Part shown: positions 1 through 5,053 of the stretch, piece by piece
How positions within the stretch are numbered: the stretch's first letter is position 1
Layout: each line of letters starts with the position of its first letter
DNA from: UBA3941 sp035647175
GTDB taxonomy: Bacteria > Bacillota > Clostridia > Caldicoprobacterales > UBA3941
DNA: 5,229 bases
NCBI GenBank assembly: GCA_035647175.1
Contig: DASRNX010000073.1
Location: 1 to 5,229, forward strand
Direction: 5' to 3'
Position numbers and translations under genes: made by a program
Notes under the pieces: generated by a model
Told to the model about the DNA's origin: nothing
What the model saw: the letters and a program-made list of their open reading frames with translations, nothing else
The model's database searches: none

Positions 1-636
1 TACCCTTTCAAGCTTCGGCAGGCCCAAGAGGTAGAGAAGCTGTGAGATATGGTAAACGCCCATATCAAACAATGCACCGTGCTGGGCTATCCATGCCTGA
101 TCAAATTCTTTTTCCGCATATCCGTCGACATATGGACGGCCACGGCGACGGTAGCCATAGGAGCGGGCGTGATAGATTTTGCCCAGCTTACCGGCGTCTA
201 CGTATTCCTTTGCGGCAACGGTTGCAGTATCGTAGATGCGCCCAAGCTGGATGTGTAGCATCTTGCCGTAATCTTCGCTGGCCCTATACATAGTGACGGC
301 ATCGGCAAAGGATCCTGCCATGGGTTTTTCGCAGTAGCAGTGTTTCCCGGAGCGCAGTACTTCAACGACCAAGGGAAGGTGTAAATTGTTATGAACCGTA
401 ACGTCCACGGCATCGATGTCATCCCTCTTTAGCATCTCACGGTAATCTAAATAGCGGTGCTCGATATTATAGTCGTCGCAGAATTCATTGAGCTTATCCT
501 CATTGATATCGCATGCGGCGACATACTTTACACCGGGAATATTCTCGTAGCTCCTCATATGGGAACGCTGCTGAATACCAGTACCTATAAAGGCGATTCG
601 AACTTCTTTTGGTTTCTGTTTAGGTCTCCATTCCAT
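1..636 (-). CDS. Gfo/Idh/MocA-family NAD(P)-dependent oxidoreductase (N-terminal part, C-terminus beyond left edge)
   Basis: The frame is open from the ATG at 636 to the window edge, giving 212 residues of a family usually about 330-400 long, so the C-terminal part lies outside. Residues 11-20 hold the Rossmann glycine motif (IAFIGTG), followed by a conserved AACD at 40-43 that ends strand beta-2. CEKPMA at 102-107 is the family signature, with Lys104 the expected catalytic lysine. GALFDMGVYHI at 187-197 carries the conserved Asp191 and His196 of the substrate-binding half. The start is supported by AGGGGG eight bases upstream. Family members are cytosolic and oxidise or reduce a hydroxyl of sugars, cyclitols or glycosides with NAD(P). 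The gene lies 178 bases downstream of the permease on the same strand, so it probably belongs to the same catabolic cassette. The family is secure; the substrate (inositol, aldose or 3-keto-glycoside chemistry) is not determined. Confidence 0.94.
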   Translation of the reverse strand, partial: MEWRPKQKPKEVRIAFIGTGIQQRSHMRSYENIPGVKYVAACDINEDKLNEFCDDYNIEHRYLDYREMLKRDDIDAVDVTVHNNLHLPLVVEVLRSGKHCYCEKPMAGSFADAVTMYRASEDYGKMLHIQLGRIYDTATVAAKEYVDAGKLGKIYHARSYGYRRRGRPYVDGYAEKEFDQAWIAQHGALFDMGVYHISQLLYLLGLPKLERV

Positions 637-666
637 TTTCTTTACCCCCTAAGATATTTTTTATTT

Positions 667-689
667 AAAACCGGCATGGGCCGGATTTT
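667..689 (-). other. Small stem-loop ahead of the oxidoreductase gene, possible weak terminator or attenuator
   Basis: Read on the minus strand, AAAA-T-CCGG, loop CCCATG, then CCGG-TTTT forms a short hairpin with one bulged base, followed by TTTTAAAT. It lies between the permease stop and the oxidoreductase ribosome binding site, about 15 bases before the latter. The stem has only four G-C pairs and the U run is short, so termination would be weak. It may be partial attenuation or chance. Confidence 0.25.
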
Positions 690-788
690 CGCAAGTATCC
701 AAATCTATAGGACACTGAATAAAACATCGATAGCCTTGGGATACACGCTCCAGCGGGTAGTAACCAGCCGGTATTGTTCTCTGCCATA

Positions 789-816
789 CGTCCATTGATC
801 GAATAGACGTTTTTTT
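789..816. other. Stem-loop with adjoining T/A tract immediately after the permease stop codon
   Basis: CGTC at 789-792 pairs with GACG at 806-809, and the stem can continue towards the loop. On the minus strand it forms eight pairs including one G-U, with loop CGATC. On the plus strand one of these pairs becomes a C-A mismatch. A seven-T run at 810-816 follows on the plus strand, the layout of a rightward intrinsic terminator, although no rightward gene precedes it. For the leftward permease transcript the hairpin starts just after the stop and could protect the 3' end, but no U tract follows it in that direction. Confidence 0.35.
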
Positions 817-2071
817 AATCAATACTCAAACCGGGCCGACTTTTTCCAAGGACCTTCTCCCCAAAAACGAAGCTAAGCAGATATAATGCAAGGGTGACTA
901 ACATCATAAGACCGATTACCAAATAAAACTGCTTTACACCGAATATAGTTATGAGAACCCCACCAAGAATTCCCCCCAATACCCCGGCAATAGAGTTCGT
1001 AGATCCAAGAAGTGTTTGGGATGTAGCCTTCAGGTTATCAGGGGCAAGGGAAAAGACATAGCTGATACTGGTAGGCAGCATAAGCCCATTGCCGATTCCG
1101 TGAAGCACTGATATCGCGGCGACCATGGCAAAGCTGTTGGCGAAGCTGTACATAATGCACTCGATTATAAAAAAACCGGATGATATAAAAATAATATGAT
1201 ACAGCGGAAGTCTTCGCCTGAGGGGCTTTAACAATAACATCATGGGTATTTCCATAAAGGCCCTTATAGCCATGACAATGCCCATCTGGGCGATATTCCC
1301 ATCTACGGCGGTCACAAGAAAGGGAAGAAATATCATTGAACAGTGGAAAGAAATCCTCTGAAACGCAGTAAAAATAATGTAAGCGATCAGATAATAGTTT
1401 TTGAACAGCTTGCTTATCTGCATTTCTTTAAGGGTAAGATGTCCCTTACTCGCGACATCATCCCTGGCGGTTTTAAAGTAGATGATCATTAAAAGTGCCG
1501 GGATGGTAACGACCGCACTTGCATAAAAGGTGAATTCTACCCCGGTTATGGGCAGGATGTATCCGAGGGCCAGGCTGGCAATCGCAAAACTGAGGGCGCC
1601 AAAAGCGCGTAGGGCACCATAGTTGAGCCTTTCATGAACGGAATTTTCAAGTACCCAATTATCTACCAGGGACATTATGGGCATCTTAAAAAACATTGTT
1701 ATGGGTATGAGAATGAATAAAAAGGATATTCCCCCAATATTTATCCCTTTTGACATGGGTATAAAAGCGAACAAAACAGTGCTAATGACGAGGATAATGT
1801 TGATTACCTTTCTTACAGAACGTATCTTATCACCCAACATACCCCAAATGGGAGAGGAAAAAGCCCCGACTCCGGAATTTAACGCTGTAATAATTCCCAC
1901 CTGCTGCGCATCAAATCCAATGGATTGAAGAAATATCGTAACGTAGCCGCCGAGTGAAATTGTGATATAGAAGACAAAATTCAATGCGGCATATTTATAG
2001 AACTGGAATTCCGATCTCTTTTCACTTGTTTTCTCTTCTGCAGGCACATCGTTAAAATTATTTTGGATCAC
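815..2071 (-). CDS. MFS transporter, MFS_1-like / sugar-proton symporter type
   Basis: This 418-residue integral membrane protein has the usual length and layout of a 12-helix major facilitator. There is a short charged cytoplasmic N-terminus (1-22). Hydrophobic segments lie at roughly 25-49, 56-78, 88-106, 112-131, 152-172, 178-199, 224-250, 260-281, 290-310, 313-338, 353-377 and 380-404, with a longer central loop at 200-222. The loop after helix 2 has GMLGDKIRSVRKV (77-89), the MFS motif-A equivalent with Asp81 and following basic residues. The N-terminal helix, with aromatic residues leading into YVTIFLQSIGFDAQQVGI, resembles the LacY/NupG/HcaT-like branch (PF12832-type), which moves sugars, nucleosides or small acids with protons. 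The start is GTG, chosen because AAGGAG lies eight bases upstream and no better ATG exists. It sits between the isomerase and oxidoreductase genes on the same strand, which suggests it imports their substrate. The family is confident; the substrate is inferred only from context. Confidence 0.93.
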   Translation of the reverse strand: MIQNNFNDVPAEEKTSEKRSEFQFYKYAALNFVFYITISLGGYVTIFLQSIGFDAQQVGIITALNSGVGAFSSPIWGMLGDKIRSVRKVINIILVISTVLFAFIPMSKGINIGGISFLFILIPITMFFKMPIMSLVDNWVLENSVHERLNYGALRAFGALSFAIASLALGYILPITGVEFTFYASAVVTIPALLMIIYFKTARDDVASKGHLTLKEMQISKLFKNYYLIAYIIFTAFQRISFHCSMIFLPFLVTAVDGNIAQMGIVMAIRAFMEIPMMLLLKPLRRRLPLYHIIFISSGFFIIECIMYSFANSFAMVAAISVLHGIGNGLMLPTSISYVFSLAPDNLKATSQTLLGSTNSIAGVLGGILGGVLITIFGVKQFYLVIGLMMLVTLALYLLSFVFGEKVLGKSRPGLSID

Positions 2072-2079
2072 CTATTTAG

Positions 2080-2085
2080 CTCCTT
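2080..2085 (-). promoter_or_regulatory. Ribosome binding site fixing the GTG start of the MFS gene
   Basis: AAGGAG on the minus strand lies eight bases before the GTG at 2071-2069. There is no in-frame ATG at the N-terminus that would serve as an alternative start, so this site decides the call. Confidence 0.8.
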
Positions 2086-2119
2086 ATCCTTAATATATTG
2101 ATGGCAATAGGAATTGCTT

Positions 2120-2148
2120 TGAATATCATCAAATAAATAACCGATCAA
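2120..2148 (-). promoter_or_regulatory. Weak candidate promoter for the MFS gene
   Basis: On the minus strand TTGATC (2148-2143) and TATTCA (2125-2120) are 17 bases apart, which would start transcription near 2113 and give a leader of about 40 bases. TTGATC matches the -35 consensus at four of six positions, but the -10 matches TATAAT at only three of six. The surroundings are AT-rich, so this could be chance. The gene may instead be read through from the isomerase gene. Confidence 0.2.
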
Positions 2149-2156
2149 TTGGAGTC

Positions 2157-2243
2157 TCAAAGAGGCTGGACTATCCTTTGAAGCTTCAAAGGGGCTGAAT
2201 TGCCCTTTGAGGTTTCAGAGTGGCTGAATTATCCTTGCTGTGT
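2157..2243. repeat. Three degenerate 29-base tandem repeats
   Basis: Units at 2157-2185, 2186-2214 and 2215-2243 are directly adjacent with an exact period of 29. Each follows the pattern TCARAGNGGCTGRAYTRYCC. By eye, units 1 and 2 agree at about 22 of 29 positions and units 2 and 3 at about 20. Each of the first two units starts with TCAAAG and has CTTTGA near its end, so each can fold on itself. The second gives the best stem (TCAAAGG-GC with GCCCTTTGA, loop TGAATT). The array lies in the untranslated gap between the isomerase and permease genes. It has no spacers and is not a CRISPR. Confidence 0.75.
2175..2192. repeat. Perfect 18-base palindrome at the junction of repeat units 1 and 2
   Basis: CCTTTGAAGCTTCAAAGG is an exact 18-base palindrome. 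It is built from the end of the first 29-base unit and the start of the second. It could be a dimeric protein-binding site or the stem of a hairpin that competes with the within-unit hairpins. No regulator gene is visible in the window. Confidence 0.7.
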
Positions 2244-2262
2244 TACCGAGAATAGGGGTATG

Positions 2263-2306
2263 GGATTTGGCTGGGAGTATACTATGGTATATCTCCAACC
2301 AAATCC
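2263..2306. repeat. 44-base imperfect inverted repeat / stem-loop
   Basis: A left arm at 2263-2282 (starting GGATTTGG) and a right arm at 2287-2306 (ending CCAAATCC) are complementary at 16 of 20 positions around the four-base centre TATG. The outer eight pairs are perfect, and some of the four differences become G-U pairs in RNA. No U tract follows on either strand, so it is not a classical terminator. It lies about 75 bases downstream of the isomerase stop codon. It could stabilise that 3' end, act as an operator, or be a small mobile repeat. Confidence 0.7.
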
Positions 2307-2371
2307 TACATTAAACTGCATGCGTCCCTGTATTAAATTGTAAGTACCTCTATACTGAATTGTAAGTGTGC
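2306..2371. repeat. Three degenerate 22-base tandem repeats
   Basis: Units at 2306-2327, 2328-2349 and 2350-2371 are contiguous with a period of 22. The second and third share CTRTAYTRAATTGTAAGT (15 of the first 18 positions identical). The first is more diverged (about 13 of 22 against the second). On the minus strand they read as repeats of TTACAATTYARTAYAG just after the isomerase stop codon. The first unit overlaps the last base of the preceding stem-loop. Confidence 0.6.
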
Positions 2372-2381
2372 TTTTTAAATA

Positions 2382-3227
2382 CTATCTTCCGTTACGACCC
2401 CTAAACCATTTTGCCGATGCAGCAAGGCCGGCGATGGGATCATTGGGGAACCGGACGTTATTGACGTATTCTACGATGTACCAGCGGACGCCTGCTTCCT
2501 TGCGGGCGATCTCAAAATATTCGTCCCAATCGATGGTGCAGTTGGGATCATCAAAGAAGGTGTCCCGGCCTTCGGATGAATAGGGTTTCATATGTATGGT
2601 TACCCCACGGCCCGGATATTTTCTCAGCATGTCGATCATATCCCCGCCGCCACCCATTCCATTTCCGATATCATTTTGCATGATGACGTTGGATGGGGTG
2701 TTTTGGGCGATGATGTCCCAGGGCAGCTCGTCGGTATCGTCTGTAGGTCTAAACTCCGTGGCATGATTATGATAACCAGTGACCATCCCATACATGCCCA
2801 GCACATCGGAAACCCAGGTCAATTCCGCAGCGAATTTTAGGCAGCTCTCCCTGGTTAAAAGGGTCTCGTCCGGCATCCAAGGAACGATAATAAATTGATT
2901 TCCCAATACCTTGTTATAGGTGATGGTGGAATAGATATTGTCCGGGGACAGATAATCCCACGGCGTATGCCAACCCACGATCTGCAATCCGGTCTCGTCA
3001 AGGGCGTAGCGAACATCCTGGGCGGCGTACTTTAGCCCGCCGGCAAACTCCACTCCGTCATACCCGGCTTCTTTAACCAGCTTTAGGGTACCCCGAAGAT
3101 CCTTTGAAAGCATATCCGCCACGGGAAAAAGCTGCGTGGCAAGGGGCAATTTTGTTTCCGTTACCGCCTGTTGATTTTCTCCCCATCCCGGGGGCAAACT
3201 GTTAATACCTTTGGCTGAGTTGCTCAT
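2382..3227 (-). CDS. Sugar phosphate isomerase/epimerase family protein (xylose isomerase-like TIM barrel)
   Basis: This 281-residue protein is of normal length for the AP_endonuc_2 (PF01261) TIM-barrel group, which includes IolE/IolI, YcjR and tagatose-3-epimerase-like enzymes. LPLATQLFPV (28-36) is strand 1, and LKLVKEAGYDGVEFAG (48-63) is helix 1 plus strand 2. GWHTPW (85-90) and FIIVPWMP (112-119) are later strands. TGYHNHATEF (150-159) is the typical HNH strand, and MQNDIGNGMGGGGD (183-196) carries Asp186. HMK (212-214) and VEY (252-254) supply His212 and Glu253. By family analogy Asp186, His212 and Glu253 bind a divalent metal, with the 153-158 segment giving the remaining ligand. No signal peptide is seen, so it should be cytosolic. 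The ATG has GGAGG eight bases upstream. It heads the cassette with the permease and oxidoreductase and has its own candidate promoter. Isomerase, epimerase, dehydratase and C-glycoside-cleaving functions are all known in this fold; none can be selected here. Confidence 0.92.
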   Translation of the reverse strand: MSNSAKGINSLPPGWGENQQAVTETKLPLATQLFPVADMLSKDLRGTLKLVKEAGYDGVEFAGGLKYAAQDVRYALDETGLQIVGWHTPWDYLSPDNIYSTITYNKVLGNQFIIVPWMPDETLLTRESCLKFAAELTWVSDVLGMYGMVTGYHNHATEFRPTDDTDELPWDIIAQNTPSNVIMQNDIGNGMGGGGDMIDMLRKYPGRGVTIHMKPYSSEGRDTFFDDPNCTIDWDEYFEIARKEAGVRWYIVEYVNNVRFPNDPIAGLAASAKWFRGRNGR

Positions 3228-3255
3228 ATGCTCATCCTCCTATATGATTTTTAGA

Positions 3256-3307
3256 ACAAGAACACAAGGGGACGGTCCTTCTGTGTTCTTGTGTCGTCCC
3301 CTGTGTT
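3256..3307. repeat. REP-like palindromic element (GGGGACG / CGTCCCC type) with two alternative hairpins
   Basis: Outer arms AACACA-A-GGGGACG (3261-3274) and CGTCCCCTGTGTT (3295-3307) are complementary over 13 pairs with one bulged A. A second, overlapping pairing joins ACAAGAACACA (3256-3266) to TGTGTTCTTGT (3282-3292), a perfect 11 base pairs. The two folds cannot form fully at the same time. From memory, elements with GGGGACGG arms recur in intergenic DNA of many Clostridia-like genomes. Here the element falls between the candidate promoter and the start codon of the isomerase gene, so it would be transcribed as part of the 5' leader. There is no U tract, so intrinsic termination is unlikely. 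Confidence 0.8.
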
Positions 3308-3338
3308 TACCATGTATACGATAGCTTCCGTTGCCTTA

Positions 3339-3367
3339 ATTATACACAACATGTCCTGAATAAACAA
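3339..3367 (-). promoter_or_regulatory. Candidate sigma-A promoter of the isomerase-permease-oxidoreductase cassette
   Basis: On the minus strand TTGTTT (3367-3362) is followed after exactly 17 bases by a perfect TATAAT (3344-3339). The expected start is near 3332, giving a leader of about 105 bases that includes the palindromic element. An operator-like imperfect inverted repeat, GTTTAC-CAT-GTATAC, lies at 3305-3319 just downstream of the start. A perfect ten-base palindrome, ACACCGGTGT (3407-3416), lies about 40 bases upstream of the -35. Either could bind a regulator, but both are short. The -10 is strong and the -35 matches at only three positions. Confidence 0.6.
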
Positions 3368-3483
3368 TGTGTTGAGCAAACAAAAATATACGCTTTTCTT
3401 TCATTTACACCGGTGTGATCTATAGCGCTTCATCGATGTCGGTCTGTCAGGCTATGGCAAATAATCGACTCTATAGTTATGGA

Positions 3484-4761
3484 TTAACTCAAATCATATA
3501 CTTTCCCCATAAACAAGATAAGTCCGGTTTTATCATCAATGATAGCAAAGAAGAATGGCCGGTCCGCAATGAATTCGTGTGGCTGAGCAGCAGCTTCCTC
3601 TTTTAAATCTACCGCCGTGACGGCTGCAGCCTCGCTGCCTTCTTCGTTGACCTCGACTACGGCTCTGTGAAGGACATCGCTGATAAAAAGCTCCTGACCT
3701 ATACCTGAGAGGTTGGCATCGTAGGTAAAGGCGTTGCCCATGCCCAGGGCAGTGAGGCTTTCCTTCAGGCTTTTAATTCCGTATTCCATTTTAAAGCGGG
3801 GCAGATTAAGCATAACTCCGTCCATTTCGGCTGTACTTTCCCTTATTGCCCTCCACTTTTCGCTGTTCAAACCTTCTACAAAATCGTTGATGGGGGATTC
3901 ACCCTTTGGCAGCACACAATACATTGCCATAGTTTCGTTTCCGTAGGGCAATCTCACGGCTGTATAATCTTCGCCTTGTCCATATTGGATCAGCCCCTCC
4001 CGGGTCATCATCATAGTATCTCGGGGACTACCATCACCTGCATAGAATTTGGATTCAAAGGTTTTATTTTTATCGAATTTGTCGGTCCAGTCCCCTTTGA
4101 AGTAAACGGCATTAATAAGGTACATAATAGTCTCCGGTGCAATGGGCGGTTCAATAATCTTTTCTATTTTACCGTCTGTGGCATGGGAAACCCATTTATT
4201 GATTTTTTCTGCAGACCGATCATTAGAAAAATCCAACGTTTCTATCCGGGCTTTGAAAATATCCTTGTTGACAGCAAGAAAATCCCCTTCAATGGGTTTT
4301 CCTTCCCTGATCCAAATAGAATTTCCTATGTTTAACCTTACTCCCTTCTCCTGATCCATAAGGAGACGCAATAGGTTCTTATAACTTTCATTTAGGATAT
4401 TTATATCTATATCGGAGTACCCAAGGACTCCGGCCATGGACTCTTGTGTTTCTCCGCCGGCCCCCTGATAGGTCATGGAAAGCACTGTGGAGATACTCAA
4501 AGGGGATATAAATATATTCCCATCCATATCTTCTCGGTTCAGTTGTCTGAAGATATCGAAAGCAAATTCCGTGGTTCCCTCGATCATATCCATACTGATC
4601 TTTTCTGAATCATATACCAAATTAGTATCTTGGATGTCGGGTTCGCCACTGTCTTTGATGCCGCCCACCCGGGAAGGGTTGGCGAGGGGATTGGACGAGC
4701 AGCCGATCAATACACCCATAACCACTACCGCACAGAGCAGAATACACATATACCTATTCAT
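3484..4761 (-). CDS. Serpin family protein, predicted surface lipoprotein protease inhibitor
   Basis: The protein is 425 residues from the ATG at 4761. Residues 1-21 form a lipoprotein signal: MNRY, a hydrophobic stretch, then the lipobox LIGC with Cys21 as the lipidated residue. About 40 polar residues tether the serpin domain (about 62-425). Hallmarks are NIFISPLSIS (82-91), NAVYFKGDW (217-225), the inhibitory hinge EEGSEAAAVTAV (373-384), and DRPFFF (400-405) leading to strand 5B near the C-terminus. The hinge keeps the Gly, small P14 residue and Ala run needed for loop insertion, so an inhibitory rather than structural serpin is likely. Counting from either side of the loop puts the scissile bond in the Glu-Glu-Ala-Ala-Ala stretch (about 388-391). 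The frame extends upstream to an ATG at 4827, but that start would bury the signal peptide and ignores the AGGAGG at 4774-4769. It probably acts outside the membrane against serine or cysteine proteases. It is on the same strand as the sugar cassette but 256 bases away. Confidence 0.95.
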   Translation of the reverse strand: MNRYMCILLCAVVVMGVLIGCSSNPLANPSRVGGIKDSGEPDIQDTNLVYDSEKISMDMIEGTTEFAFDIFRQLNREDMDGNIFISPLSISTVLSMTYQGAGGETQESMAGVLGYSDIDINILNESYKNLLRLLMDQEKGVRLNIGNSIWIREGKPIEGDFLAVNKDIFKARIETLDFSNDRSAEKINKWVSHATDGKIEKIIEPPIAPETIMYLINAVYFKGDWTDKFDKNKTFESKFYAGDGSPRDTMMMTREGLIQYGQGEDYTAVRLPYGNETMAMYCVLPKGESPINDFVEGLNSEKWRAIRESTAEMDGVMLNLPRFKMEYGIKSLKESLTALGMGNAFTYDANLSGIGQELFISDVLHRAVVEVNEEGSEAAAVTAVDLKEEAAAQPHEFIADRPFFFAIIDDKTGLILFMGKVYDLS

Positions 4762-4768
4762 AAATATA

Positions 4769-4774
4769 CCTCCT
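4769..4774 (-). promoter_or_regulatory. Ribosome binding site fixing the serpin start
   Basis: A perfect AGGAGG lies seven bases before the ATG at 4761-4759. It selects this start over the in-frame ATG at 4827 and places the lipoprotein signal at the very N-terminus. Confidence 0.9.
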
Positions 4775-4835
4775 AAAACATTCTTATGATTATCACCCTC
4801 AAAGTAAGTCCTGTTTGAATCAGTCATTTGTTCTA

Positions 4836-4978
4836 ATAGCCGGGGCAGAACTAAAATTTTTAAGGCAATAATCCTTCCTATTAATACAAGACGTATATAT
4901 TAGGGATTTGTTCCAGGAAGATTGGCTGATATACCCAGATCCGGAAAAGCGGAAATATAGATAAACAGCCCCGGCTAT
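4836..4978. repeat. Separated 11-base inverted repeat upstream of the serpin
   Basis: ATAGCCGGGGC at 4836-4846 is exactly complementary to GCCCCGGCTAT at 4968-4978, with 121 bases between. The arms are G+C-rich in an AT-rich region. They could be ends of a small non-autonomous element, paired sites for a regulator, or the base of a long stem. No clear target-site duplication is visible. The enclosed DNA has no convincing gene. Confidence 0.45.
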
Positions 4979-5018
4979 AAAACCTTAAATAAAGGTCTAA
5001 AATATTTCAAAATAAGCA

Positions 5019-5047
5019 TTGACAAATATTTAACAAGGGTTTATAAT
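5019..5047 (+). promoter_or_regulatory. Perfect-consensus sigma-A promoter reading rightward
   Basis: TTGACA (5019-5024) and TATAAT (5042-5047) are both exact matches and are separated by exactly 17 bases. Transcription should start near 5054 and run out of the window, away from the serpin gene. No weaker competing elements are needed to explain it. Confidence 0.8.
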
Positions 5048-5053
5048 AACATT

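Noticed and set aside
457..798. A 113-codon open frame on the plus strand
   Set aside because: It is antisense to the well-supported oxidoreductase start and the gap. It lacks a ribosome binding site and a recognisable domain, and its hydrophobic look is a by-product of the opposite strand.
1677..1928. Plus-strand 83-codon open frame inside the MFS gene
   Set aside because: It is antisense to a complete permease frame and has no independent support.
2157..2371. Repeat arrays considered as a CRISPR
   Set aside because: Units are adjacent without spacers, are diverged from each other, and have no cas genes nearby.
3368..3483. Intrinsic terminator for the serpin gene
   Set aside because: Only short palindromes (CATCGATG, ACACCGGTGT, CTATAG) are present, with no stem directly followed by a U run on the minus strand.
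3976..4335. Plus-strand open frames of 119 and 70 codons inside the serpin region, with similar ones at 3734-3946 and 4475-4789
   Set aside because: All lie antisense to a continuous, clearly recognisable serpin reading frame and have no start signals or family features.
4780..4826. GATAAT upstream of the serpin as its -10 box
   Set aside because: No acceptable -35 occurs 16-18 bases upstream, and the surrounding AT-rich sequence gives many similar matches.
4762..4827. An upstream in-frame ATG that would extend the serpin by 22 residues
   Set aside because: There is no ribosome binding site at 4827, and the extension would place charged residues before the signal peptide. The ATG at 4761 has a perfect AGGAGG.
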